17,733 bases of DNA from Phycisphaeraceae bacterium. Lineage in GTDB: Bacteria > Planctomycetota > Phycisphaerae > Phycisphaerales > UBA1924. The notes beneath the pieces are model-generated. The model saw nothing but the letters and a program-made list of their open reading frames with translations, ran no database searches and was not told the DNA's origin. The position numbers were made by a program, and so were the translations under genes. Location: positions 1 through 17,733 of the forward strand of contig WUAK01000016.1 in NCBI GenBank assembly GCA_009827205.1. Reading direction: 5' to 3'. Positions within the stretch are counted from its first letter, which is position 1. Each line of letters opens with the position of its first letter. Shown piece by piece: positions 1 through 7,217 of the stretch.

Positions 1-1
1 C

Positions 2-436
2 AACGTGATGCCTCTGCTGCTGGCGGTCGTGTTCTACGCGCACCAGAAGTTCCTGACACCCGCGACGACAACAACGCTCACACCCGAGCAGCAGAGCCAG
101 CAGAAGATGATCAAGATCATGACGGTGGTCATGTTCCCGGTCATCATGTACAACGCTCCGTCCGGGCTCGCGCTGTACTTCATCGCAAACTCCACGATCG
201 CGATCATCGAGAACAGCTGGATACGTGCGCACATCAAGAAGCACGACCTGCTCGAGGTGAAGAAGAAGCCCAAGAAGCCCCGGGGCGGGTTCATGGCAAG
301 GCTTCAGGAGATCGCCGACAAGCAGCAAGCCATCCGCGAGCAGCAGCAGCGGATGCGTGAGGGCGCCAAGGGTGGACCCAAGAAGCCGGGCGGTGAGTCC
401 GCAGCGCAGCGTGCGATGCGCAAGGGCCGGGAGTGA
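2..436 (+). CDS. yidC: Membrane protein insertase YidC, C-terminal end (5' truncated by window edge)
   Basis: This is the last ~144 residues of a YidC/Oxa1-family insertase, which places membrane proteins in the inner membrane alone or with Sec. The frame is open from base 2, so the real start lies outside the window. Visible parts are a hydrophobic segment (PLLLAVVFYAHQKF), a polar loop rich in T and Q, then the family's closing pair of membrane segments with the PSGLALYFIANS stretch matching the PSGL-x-LY-x-x-x-N signature. The tail after about residue 75 is very basic (KKKPKKPR, later KKPGG and RKGRE), as in YidC proteins whose C-terminus contacts the ribosome. The stop overlaps the mnmE start (GTGA), so the two genes are probably co-transcribed. 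yidC next to mnmE is the common bacterial rnpA-yidC-mnmE order; a jag gene is not between them. The family call is secure. Confidence 0.93.
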   Translation, partial: NVMPLLLAVVFYAHQKFLTPATTTTLTPEQQSQQKMIKIMTVVMFPVIMYNAPSGLALYFIANSTIAIIENSWIRAHIKKHDLLEVKKKPKKPRGGFMARLQEIADKQQAIREQQQRMREGAKGGPKKPGGESAAQRAMRKGRE

Positions 437-1743
437 CCAAACCCGGGTCCATCGCCTCGAGTGCTTCCGCACCGGGCAGTGCGCCCCGTGCGGTGATCAG
501 GCTCTCCGGCGATCTGACGGATTTCCAGCCGCTGTTTGATGAGACAATCGAACGAAGCCGTGGCGCGCGGTTCGTAACTATGAAGCTTGGTGAAGCAAGG
601 CTTCGTGCGATGATTGCGGTGACAGTTGCTCCCAACTCGTACACGGGCGAAGACTCGATCGATCTGTTCATCCCGGGCGGATCCGCGGTTGTGTCGCGCG
701 CTCTGCGCGAGATCATCGCCTTGCCCGGCGTGCGCCAGGCCGACGCTGGGGAGTTCACAGCTCGCGCGTACACCAACGGCAAGCTCACGATCGATCAGGC
801 GAAAGCCGTTGCAGCGACGATCGCTGCTGAGAATGAAGCCGAGCTCGCCGAGGTCAACCGCCTCATGAGCCAAAGCCTGGGCGAGAAGGCGACGGGCTGG
901 GCCTCTGAGGTCTCGGAGTGTCTTGCGCTCGTTGAGGCGGGGATCGACTTCGCGGATCAGGAGGACGTGGTCGCGATCGAGCCCAAAGCCCTTTCTGATC
1001 GGCTCGCTTTGGTGCTCGGCGAAATTGGTGGGTTTGTTTCTGGAGAGAAGCCGCGCGAATCTCGGGCGGATGTACCTCGAGTGGTGCTCGCCGGGAGGCC
1101 GAGCGCAGGCAAGAGCACGCTTTTCAACGCGCTCGTCGGTAAGCGGCGCTCGGTTGTGGACGAAGCGCCGGGGACCACGCGCGACGCAATCGCCGAGATT
1201 GTCCAGTTGCCGGGAGGGTCGAAGGTCGAGCTTGTCGATCTCGCGGGCCTTGAGGATATCGCCGACGACGGGTTGAGCAGAGCTATCTCGAAGCGCACGG
1301 CCTCAGAGATCGAAGCCGCCGATGCCGTGCTTCATTGCGATCCAAACGGCACTTTCGAGGACGAGTTACCGGGTGCACAGAGCGCGCTGCGTGTGCGCAC
1401 CAAGGCGGATCTCCCGATAGCGCACGAGTCGCGCGCCGATGTCGATGTCTGTGCCCTCGACGGCTGGCATCTCGACGATCTGAGAAGCGAGATCGCGCGG
1501 GCGGCGGGGCTCGCTGGCCCCTCGGCGGGAGGTGTCATCGCGGCGAGGATCGACAGCGCTCTGCGCGAGGCAATGGCTCACATGCAGAGCGCGCAGGGTT
1601 TGGCCCAAGCGAAGGAATCGCAGTGGGAACTCATCGCGGGCGAACTCAGGCTCGCCCTGGATGAGCTGGGCGTGATCTCGGGGCGTATCGATCCGGACGA
1701 GGTGCTGGGGCTGATCTTCCAGACGTTCTGCATCGGCAAGTGA
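433..1743 (+). CDS. mnmE: tRNA uridine-5-carboxymethylaminomethyl(34) synthesis GTPase MnmE, with atypical G-domain
   Basis: MnmE works with MnmG to install the carboxymethylaminomethyl group at the wobble uridine of certain tRNAs, in the cytoplasm. The 436-residue length is close to the usual ~450. The N-terminal folate-binding domain shows AVIRLSG, SYTGED and GEFTARAYTNGKL. The inserted G-domain has P-loop GRPSAGKST (221-229), APGTTRDA, and DLAGL (269-273). The protein ends in FCIGK (432-436), the hallmark C-terminus with the catalytic cysteine. Several G-domain positions deviate: the K+-binding Asn of GRPNAGKS is Ser224, G3 is DLAG rather than DTAG, G4 is TKAD rather than NKxD, and the position of the E. 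coli Glu282 base aligns to Leu281. The GTG start overlaps the yidC stop; its Shine-Dalgarno would be inside yidC (GGCCGGGAG). It converges with the next gene with 1 nt between stops. Confidence 0.93.
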   Translation: MTKPGSIASSASAPGSAPRAVIRLSGDLTDFQPLFDETIERSRGARFVTMKLGEARLRAMIAVTVAPNSYTGEDSIDLFIPGGSAVVSRALREIIALPGVRQADAGEFTARAYTNGKLTIDQAKAVAATIAAENEAELAEVNRLMSQSLGEKATGWASEVSECLALVEAGIDFADQEDVVAIEPKALSDRLALVLGEIGGFVSGEKPRESRADVPRVVLAGRPSAGKSTLFNALVGKRRSVVDEAPGTTRDAIAEIVQLPGGSKVELVDLAGLEDIADDGLSRAISKRTASEIEAADAVLHCDPNGTFEDELPGAQSALRVRTKADLPIAHESRADVDVCALDGWHLDDLRSEIARAAGLAGPSAGGVIAARIDSALREAMAHMQSAQGLAQAKESQWELIAGELRLALDELGVISGRIDPDEVLGLIFQTFCIGK

Positions 1744-1744
1744 G

Positions 1745-2194
1745 CTATCCGCGGTGCTGACGCGCCACCGATTCGGTGAATCCCGAGAGGTATCGCTCAA
1801 CGAAGGCGCGCGCCGCCTGACTCGTGGACTCCGCGTCTCGACCCCAGCAGCACGCGAGCGTGTCGTCGGCACGGATGTCCATCTGCACAATCAGCACGTC
1901 CTTCACGGAGTACACGTCGGGGAGCTTGTCGGCCAGGAACGCCGAGAGCGCGTTGAGCTCGGGCTCGCCCACGGAGATCGTCGGCCTCGTGCGCAAACGC
2001 TCGTCGTTGAGGTACCAGAGATCCGTGCACACGATCGCGGATAGCTCGGGGCAGGACTGCTCGAGCTCGTCGTCGAGCTGATCGGCGAGCCAGTTGGCGG
2101 TCGGACGGTCTGATATCTCGGCGCGGATGTGTGCGCCCACGACGACGGGCACGATCGTGTTGATATCGACGTTACCGGTGAGTCCAAGAACCAT
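1745..2194 (-). CDS. Hypothetical protein, cytosolic, family not recognised by name
   Basis: A 149-residue protein with no signal peptide and no membrane segment. The most distinctive stretches are VVVGAHIRAEISDRPTA near the N-terminus, CTDLWYLND in the middle, RPTISVGEPELNALS, and LACCWGRD near the end. The alternation of hydrophobic strands and polar turns suggests a compact alpha/beta fold. Coding is supported by the full open frame, a composition like the neighbours, and tight packing against mnmE, whose stop is 1 nt from this one. The ATG has no Shine-Dalgarno; a TAAGCT box lies 6 nt upstream on the coding strand, consistent with a leaderless message. I cannot assign a function. The sequence has the feel of a conserved planctomycete family, which is memory-based and unchecked. 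Confidence 0.7.
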   Translation of the reverse strand: MVLGLTGNVDINTIVPVVVGAHIRAEISDRPTANWLADQLDDELEQSCPELSAIVCTDLWYLNDERLRTRPTISVGEPELNALSAFLADKLPDVYSVKDVLIVQMDIRADDTLACCWGRDAESTSQAARAFVERYLSGFTESVARQHRG

Positions 2195-2200
2195 GTTCTG

Positions 2201-2206
2201 AGCTTA
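2201..2206 (-). promoter_or_regulatory. Candidate -10 box (TAAGCT) for a leaderless transcript
   Basis: On the minus strand TAAGCT lies 6 nt before the ATG at 2194. The intervening CAGAAC has no Shine-Dalgarno, so a start of transcription at or next to the ATG is plausible. No good -35 is visible. The same layout occurs before the genes starting at 2916, 8393 and 10601. Confidence 0.4.
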
Positions 2207-2240
2207 CCGGGCTCGCGGTGGGGGCGGCGTGTCTCCTTTG

Positions 2241-2255
2241 ACCGGCAGAGCCGGT
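2241..2255. promoter_or_regulatory. Perfect 6-bp inverted repeat between divergent genes
   Basis: ACCGGC-AGA-GCCGGT lies in the 190-bp gap between the hypothetical gene on the minus strand and the MshEN gene. It has no T-tract on either side, so it is not an intrinsic terminator. It could be an operator or a leader hairpin; nothing else supports either reading. Confidence 0.3.
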
Positions 2256-2384
2256 ATCTCCTGAATGGGGCGTGAATCGATCTGTCCCCACCTGGCATGC
2301 TGCTGGCGTATCAACCCGATGAGTTTCCGGCTGCCGGGTGCGCGAGGGAGAGAGCGCGGCATTCAGGCCGTCGGGAGAGAGACT

Positions 2385-2876
2385 ATGCCGCTACGGATCG
2401 GTGACATTCTTGTAGAGCTCGGAGTGCTGACCGAGCACATGCGCGAGGAGATCCTCGAGGAACAGCGCGTCGTGGGCAAGCCCTTCGGTGAGCTCGCCGA
2501 GCGCATGTTCGGCATCGACCCGGGCAAGGTCGAAGACGCCTGGGCGCGTCAGTACGAGCAGATCGCGGGCGTCTACAGCTTCGCCAGCGGGAAGCCCGAT
2601 GAGGAAGCGCTCGCGTGCGTCACCGCCAGGCAGGCGTGGCAGTTCAAGCTCCTGCCGGTGCGTTTCGAGCACGGCGAGCTCATGATGGTCACAACCCGAG
2701 AGAACCTGCCTAGGGCGCTCCGCTTCGCTGCAACTCAGCTCACACAGGTCTGTTTCTTTGTGACGACGCCCGCTGATGAACTCGCCGAGGCGTTGCAGGA
2801 CGTGTTCCCGATGCCGGGCTTCGGTGTCGAGACGATCGAGGCCCCGGCGCCAAGGCTCGCGCGTAAAGCGGGCTGA
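2385..2876 (+). CDS. Stand-alone MshEN / GspE N-terminal-domain protein
   Basis: A 163-residue protein that looks like an isolated GspE/PilB-type N-terminal (MshEN) domain. In secretion and pilus ATPases this domain sits before the motor and, in MshE, binds c-di-GMP. Residues ~4-50 match the pattern IGDILVELGVLTEHMREEIL...EEQR...GKPFGELAERM, followed by W-A-x-Q-Y (~57-61). Residues ~85-140 match the second half (WQFKLLPVRFEHGELMMVTT...). The ATPase core (Walker A/B) is absent and the gene ends naturally. The start is ATG 2385 because GGGAGAGAG sits just upstream; an in-frame GTG at 2265 would add 40 residues unlike the family. A sigma-54-like GG-N10-GC pattern lies upstream at 2294-2307. RimO follows after 39 nt but seems to have its own promoter box. 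A role as a c-di-GMP-responsive adaptor is speculative. Confidence 0.72.
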   Translation: MPLRIGDILVELGVLTEHMREEILEEQRVVGKPFGELAERMFGIDPGKVEDAWARQYEQIAGVYSFASGKPDEEALACVTARQAWQFKLLPVRFEHGELMMVTTRENLPRALRFAATQLTQVCFFVTTPADELAEALQDVFPMPGFGVETIEAPAPRLARKAG

Positions 2877-2901
2877 TGCCTGTCGGTTAGAGCTCGGGGC
2901 C

Positions 2902-2907
2902 TACGAT
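2902..2907 (+). promoter_or_regulatory. Candidate -10 box (TACGAT) just before rimO
   Basis: TACGAT ends 8 nt before the rimO ATG, and the intervening AGCCCCGG has no Shine-Dalgarno. The flanks GGGGC (2897-2901) and GCCCC (2909-2913) can pair across the box as a 5-bp stem. A leaderless or near-leaderless transcript is the likely reading. The -35 region is weak (TGTCGG, 15 nt upstream). Confidence 0.42.
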
Positions 2908-2915
2908 AGCCCCGG

Positions 2916-4628
2916 ATGAGCCAGACCGCCCCAGAAACATCGAAGGACTCAGAGGTCCGCACGGTCAGTTTCGTCAGCCTCGGCTGCCCGAAGAACCTTG
3001 TGGATTCCGAGAAGATGCTCGGCACGCTCGCCGCCGACGGGCTGATGCCAGTGTCGTACCACCCGTCCGAAGACGAGCGCTGGGACGACGCCGGGCACAC
3101 CGAGGGGCGCTCGCTCGGCGAGGGCGATCACGTCGCGACCGACGAGGGCGTTGATCCTGCCGACGCGGTGGTCATCAACACCTGCGGCTTTCTCGAAGCC
3201 TCCAAAGACGAATCCCTGGCGGTGATCAAGGACGCTGTCCGCGCAAAGGAGGCGGGTCGCGTCAAGCGTGTCGTCGTCGCCGGGTGTCTGGTTCAGCGGC
3301 ACCGCGCGAAGATGCTCGAGTGGGAACCCGGCATCGATGCGATGATCGGTGTTTTCGATCGCGACAAGGTCATCGAGGCGGTGCGCGGGATCAGGCCCGA
3401 GCGGCAGGGGCTCGAAGACTCGGGCGAGTCGCCCAAGTACTGGGTCTCGGCAAACGCGCTGCTTGCGGCGCGCGAGCGAGGGATGCAGACGACGGGCCTG
3501 ACTGTGCAGGGCAAAGACGGCAAAGGCATCGGGTATTTCGAGGACGACTCGGCGAGGCTACGCCTAACACCCAGGCACTACGCGTACCTGCGGATGAGCG
3601 AGGGCTGCAACCAGGCGTGTGCGTTCTGCACGATCCCGTCGATCCGCGGCAAGATGCGCAGCAAGCCCGTTGACAGAGTCGTCAGCGAAGCGAAAGAGCT
3701 GCTCGCCGATGGCGCGTTCGAGCTCAATCTGATCGGGCAGGACACAACGAGCTACGGCGACGACATCGGGCTCGGTTTCGACGAGTCATCTGGCAAGGGC
3801 GGCTTGCCCGAGCTGCTCCGCGCGGTCAACGGCGCCGTGAAGGATGCGGGTGGTCACGGCTGGGTGAGGCTCATGTACGCCTACCCGAGCAACTTCCGCG
3901 ACGAGTTCATCGACGCGTTCGCGGAGCTCTCACAAAACGGACACGTGCTGCCCTACATCGATATCCCGCTCCAGCACGCGAGCCAGCGGATGCTCGAGAT
4001 GATGCGCAGGCACGTGGACGCGTCGCAGCAGCTCGAGCTCATGCACAAGCTCCGCGAGCGCATCCCTGGCATCGCGATCCGCACGACGTTCATCTCGGGC
4101 TTCCCGGGCGAGACGCAGGAAGACCACGAAGAGCTGCTCTCGTTCATCGACGAGGTCGGGTTCGACGCGGTTGGCGTGTTCGAGTACTCCAGGGAGCCCG
4201 GCACACCCGCGGGGACCATGGAAGAAGACCCGGCGCTGGCGGTCCTACAAGAGGTGAAAGCGCAGCGCAAGGCAGAGATCATGCAACTCCAGCAGAGCAT
4301 CGCCTTCGAGCAGGCTGATTTCTTGGCGGGTCAGTGGGACGAGAAGGATCCGCTCGAGTCGGGCGTGCAGCTGGACATCCTGATCGACCGCGACACGGGC
4401 AGCGAGGTTGAGGCGACCGCCGGCGTATCAACGGGCGGCAGGCTCTATCAGGGCCGGGCGTACCACCAGGCGCCGCAGATCGACAGCGTGACCTACGTGC
4501 AGTCGCGCCAGCAGCTCTCGCCGGGCGAACTCGTCCGCTGCGCGATCGTCGCTGCCGATGGCTACGACCTGATCGCAAGGCCGCTGGCGGATCTGGATCC
4601 GACGGTCAGACTCAACGTGCTCAAATAA
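2916..4628 (+). CDS. rimO: Ribosomal protein S12 methylthiotransferase RimO, with insertions
   Basis: A radical SAM methylthiotransferase that adds a methylthio group to the conserved aspartate of ribosomal protein S12. The N-terminal domain carries the first cluster's cysteines: C24 in SLGCPKN, C90 in NTCGF and C124 in GCL. The radical SAM cluster is C231-x3-C235-x2-C238. A TRAM-like end follows (about 480-565). SLGCPKN-V-D-S-E and the IDIPLQHAS region favour RimO over MiaB. At 570 residues it is much longer than the ~440 of E. coli RimO. Extra sequence lies between C24 and C90 (about residues 47-79, acidic and polar) and between C124 and C231 (about 155-210, including WVSANALLAARERG and YFEDDSARLRLTPRHYAYLR). 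The ATG has no Shine-Dalgarno. The stop (TAA) abuts the stop of the converging gene. Family assignment is firm; the function of the insertions is unknown. Confidence 0.95.
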   Translation: MSQTAPETSKDSEVRTVSFVSLGCPKNLVDSEKMLGTLAADGLMPVSYHPSEDERWDDAGHTEGRSLGEGDHVATDEGVDPADAVVINTCGFLEASKDESLAVIKDAVRAKEAGRVKRVVVAGCLVQRHRAKMLEWEPGIDAMIGVFDRDKVIEAVRGIRPERQGLEDSGESPKYWVSANALLAARERGMQTTGLTVQGKDGKGIGYFEDDSARLRLTPRHYAYLRMSEGCNQACAFCTIPSIRGKMRSKPVDRVVSEAKELLADGAFELNLIGQDTTSYGDDIGLGFDESSGKGGLPELLRAVNGAVKDAGGHGWVRLMYAYPSNFRDEFIDAFAELSQNGHVLPYIDIPLQHASQRMLEMMRRHVDASQQLELMHKLRERIPGIAIRTTFISGFPGETQEDHEELLSFIDEVGFDAVGVFEYSREPGTPAGTMEEDPALAVLQEVKAQRKAEIMQLQQSIAFEQADFLAGQWDEKDPLESGVQLDILIDRDTGSEVEATAGVSTGGRLYQGRAYHQAPQIDSVTYVQSRQQLSPGELVRCAIVAADGYDLIARPLADLDPTVRLNVLK

Positions 4629-5864
4629 TCAGTTGATATAGAAAATATACCTGAACGGGTTGTCACCGAACGCGTCTTCGAAGTCGCGCCAGAGGAAGTC
4701 GCGGGTGTACTCGCCTTCTTCGAGGTATGGCGCCGCGGCGGTGCCTTGGATCCAGAGCAGGACATCGAGGGTCTCCGGTTCCTGGAATACGCGTTTGAGG
4801 TCGATGCCTTGCGAGCCGTCGCCGCGCCAGAAGCGGACGAGCTTCTCGCCCCTGAGCGCATCCTCGGTCTCGTCGAGCAGGTCTCTCCAGAGCCTGATGC
4901 GTTCGTCGGTCATCTTCATGCCGCGGAGGGCGGCGTCCTGGTTGGGGTTCGGTAGCCACTCCCGGTCGTTGTCGGTCTCCATGAGCGCGTAGACCCACAT
5001 CGCCCTGCTGTGCTCGATGGCTTTCAGGAAGTGCTGGCGGGCGTTCTCCATCCGCTCAGGTTCATCGACCTCGAACCGGAGTGAGTGGAAGAAAGCGATC
5101 ATGTCCGTCACGTCGAGCCCGGACATCGTTGGGTCAAAGAGCGTGCGCTGCTGGAGGAACTCGTAGGGCGTGTCGGTGTTGGGGAAGATGATGTGCCCGG
5201 CTCGGTTGTAGATGTTTGAGAAATCGTGCGCCAGGAACATCTCGCCCATCGCACGGAAGACGTGCGTGTAGGCGATCATCCAATCCACGTCGGCGCGGTC
5301 CGCGGCAACAACGAACGAGGGGACTTCACCTCCGGCGGGTCGGCCCCCGGTGAAGAGGACGTTGAGCGCGATGCCCGCGCGTTCGTTGTCCGAGGCGATG
5401 CCGTTGCCGTTGAGATCGAACCGGAGCTTTGCGAGGTCGACTTCGAGCTTGACTGCCGGGTCTTTGATCTCGGCGAGGATCGCGTGCGCCTCGTCGAGTT
5501 CTTCCATCCATTGGAGCATGAAGCGGTCGATCTCTTCGAGGGTGAGTTTCTCAGGGTCAGGGTTGCCCGGGATCGAGGCGACCATGGGGAAGACGAACAC
5601 GCTCGCCTGGCGCGTCGGGTTGCCGGCGCCGTAGCGGTAGAGCCACTGGCTCGTTGTCTCGCCTGTCATGATGATCTTGAGCATGCCGAGCGCCAGCCTG
5701 GCCCGGTCGTCGTCCGGGTTCGCGGCGACGATGTCTTCGAGCGCGGCGAGCGATTCGGTCATAGTGCCCGAGCCGACCTGCCCGAGCAGCGCCTCGTCGA
5801 CCGGGTCGGCGTGTGCGGCAAGCGTCAGCAGGCAGGCAAGCGATGCGATGATCTGGCGGAGCAT
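4629..5864 (-). CDS. Exported protein with one EF-hand-like loop, function unknown
   Basis: A 411-residue protein with a clear signal peptide (MLRQIIASLACLLTLAAHA, likely cut before DPVD). It is otherwise soluble and mostly helical, with a repeat-like helical start (residues ~25-60: ALLGQVGSG...LAALEDIVAANPDDDRARLALGML) resembling a TPR-type helix pair. A canonical 12-residue EF-hand loop, DLNGNGIASDNE, lies near residue 155, with acids at positions 1 and 12, Asn at 3 and 5, and Gly at 6. The second half is rich in Trp, Phe and charged residues and ends in FRYIFYIN. The start was chosen at 5864 because AAAGGAG lies 8 nt upstream and the signal peptide begins there; the open frame continues to 6230 but that extension overlaps ftsW. 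It converges on rimO with no bases between stops and diverges from ftsW. Family unknown; periplasmic or secreted location is inferred. Confidence 0.82.
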   Translation of the reverse strand: MLRQIIASLACLLTLAAHADPVDEALLGQVGSGTMTESLAALEDIVAANPDDDRARLALGMLKIIMTGETTSQWLYRYGAGNPTRQASVFVFPMVASIPGNPDPEKLTLEEIDRFMLQWMEELDEAHAILAEIKDPAVKLEVDLAKLRFDLNGNGIASDNERAGIALNVLFTGGRPAGGEVPSFVVAADRADVDWMIAYTHVFRAMGEMFLAHDFSNIYNRAGHIIFPNTDTPYEFLQQRTLFDPTMSGLDVTDMIAFFHSLRFEVDEPERMENARQHFLKAIEHSRAMWVYALMETDNDREWLPNPNQDAALRGMKMTDERIRLWRDLLDETEDALRGEKLVRFWRGDGSQGIDLKRVFQEPETLDVLLWIQGTAAAPYLEEGEYTRDFLWRDFEDAFGDNPFRYIFYIN

Positions 5865-5936
5865 TTTCGGTCTCCTTTGGTGATGTGAGTCCATACTAAC
5901 ACATAGAGAGACCTGCTTGGGATTTGGTGCCCGAAA
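5865..5936. promoter_or_regulatory. 72-bp divergent promoter region (secreted protein / ftsW)
   Basis: This region separates two divergent starts. On the minus strand a TAGTAT box (complement of 5893-5898) precedes a strong AAAGGAG Shine-Dalgarno. Two nested inverted repeats are present: GGTCTC (5869-5874) with GAGACC (5908-5913), and ATGTG (5883-5887) with CACAT (5900-5904). The inner arm of the first overlaps the minus-strand Shine-Dalgarno. No convincing -10 or Shine-Dalgarno is seen for ftsW. Confidence 0.4.
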
Positions 5937-7217
5937 GTGGTCCCGAGACTGGCCTGTGGACGATGGCCATGTGTGCTCCGCAACGGCCAAATCCTGTTCC
6001 TGTGCGCGCTCGCCCTGCTGACGCTTGGCGTGCTCATGGTCACCAGCGCCGGCATGCAGATCGAGCAGGCCTCGGCGGAGCAGCCCATCCAGGGAGACGG
6101 CGGGCTCTCGCCCATCGCGATTCTGTCTGGGCGGATCGGGATCTACGCCGCCCTGGCGATCGGTGCGATGGCGGTGGCCGCGTTTGCGCCGGCCTCGATC
6201 GTGGACAGGGTGATCAGGCCGAGGCCTCACAGGTTCTATCAGATCCTCGGGATCGGTGCACTCGTTCTGGTCGGCTCGCTGCTGCTCGTGTACCTACCCG
6301 GTATTGCGCGAGAGAAGAACTTTTCTTCTAGGTGGATCGAAGTCCCCGCGCCGGTCCTGGGCAGGGTTTCGATTCAGCCGAGCGAATTCGTGAAGTGGAG
6401 CCTGCTCGGTCTCTTCGCGTGGTGTGCGGTGAGCGCGGGCGATCGGCTCCGTTCATTCTGGCTCGGCCTTGTTCCGATGCTGATCGTGCTGGGCATGGTC
6501 AGCGCGGTGATCATGAAGGAAGACCTTGGGACTGCTGTGCTCGTCGGCACGACTGGGATCATCATCCTGATCGCGGCGGGTGCCAAATTCTGGCACATCG
6601 GAGCGCTGGCTCCCGTGGGGCTAGGCGTCGTCGCAGCCGGGCTCTTCACAAGCGAGTACCGCATGAAGCGCGTGACCTCGTTCGTCGATCCTTACGCGGA
6701 CCCCGCGGGCGACGGGTTCCACATCATCCAGTCGATGGGCGCGATTGCAAACGGCGAGGGCGTCGGTCGCGGGCTCGGCCACGGGCTGCAGAAGTTCGGC
6801 TATCTCCCCGAGGACACGACCGACTTCATCTTCGCGATCATCTCCGAGGAGCTTGGTCTCTTTGGTGTTGCTCTGGTCTTGTTTCTGTACTGCGTGCTCC
6901 TCACGACCGGTTCGGACATAGCAAAGCGAGAGCAGCGTCCAGTCGCCAGGCTCTTCATCCTCGGTGTGATCGCGACGATCGGGCTCCAGGCGTGTATCAA
7001 TCTGCTGGTGGTCACGAAGCTGGCGCCCACCAAGGGCATCGCGCTGCCCCTGATCAGTTCGGGCGGCACGGGCTGGATCTTGACTTCCGCGGCTCTGGGC
7101 CTGATCATCCGCTTCGACCGCTCGCAGCTGCTCGGCGTGGCACTTCCTGCCGAGCCAGCCGATGACGCGGAGGCGGAAGCCGACCCTCCGAGCGAGCCTG
7201 TCGGCGCGCTGGCATGA
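5937..7217 (+). CDS. ftsW: Peptidoglycan glycosyltransferase FtsW (SEDS family)
   Basis: A polytopic membrane protein of the FtsW/RodA/SpoVE family that polymerises lipid II into glycan strands at the division site. About ten hydrophobic segments are visible. Family markers are VSIQPSEFVKWSLLG, the YRMKRVTSFVDPYADPAGDGFHI stretch, GLGHGLQKFGYLPEDTTDFIFAIISEELGLFG, and the late LPLISSGGTGW. The catalytic aspartate of the TDF motif is D296, with the usual His before it changed (DTTDF instead of AHTDF). FtsW rather than RodA is favoured by the overlap with murG and by the family patterns. The GTG at 5937 is the furthest plausible start; GTG 5973 would give a start closer to most homologues, so the exact start is uncertain. 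The tail after about residue 405 is acidic and cytoplasmic. No ftsZ, mur ligase or other dcw gene is in the window. Confidence 0.92.
   Translation: MVPRLACGRWPCVLRNGQILFLCALALLTLGVLMVTSAGMQIEQASAEQPIQGDGGLSPIAILSGRIGIYAALAIGAMAVAAFAPASIVDRVIRPRPHRFYQILGIGALVLVGSLLLVYLPGIAREKNFSSRWIEVPAPVLGRVSIQPSEFVKWSLLGLFAWCAVSAGDRLRSFWLGLVPMLIVLGMVSAVIMKEDLGTAVLVGTTGIIILIAAGAKFWHIGALAPVGLGVVAAGLFTSEYRMKRVTSFVDPYADPAGDGFHIIQSMGAIANGEGVGRGLGHGLQKFGYLPEDTTDFIFAIISEELGLFGVALVLFLYCVLLTTGSDIAKREQRPVARLFILGVIATIGLQACINLLVVTKLAPTKGIALPLISSGGTGWILTSAALGLIIRFDRSQLLGVALPAEPADDAEAEADPPSEPVGALA

Noticed and set aside
2265..2384. 40-residue extension of the MshEN protein from an upstream GTG
   Set aside because: The added residues do not resemble the domain, and ATG 2385 has its own Shine-Dalgarno.
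5226..5888. 220-residue open frame on the plus strand antisense to the exported protein gene
   Set aside because: Composition (Arg, Asp, His, Val runs) is that of a shadow of GC-rich coding DNA, and the real signal peptide and calcium loop are on the other strand.
5865..6230. N-terminal extension of the minus-strand exported protein (an open frame to 6230, 533 residues in total)
   Set aside because: It covers the divergent promoter and the ftsW start, is rich in Arg/His/Pro like a shadow frame, and the signal peptide with a strong Shine-Dalgarno begins at 5864.
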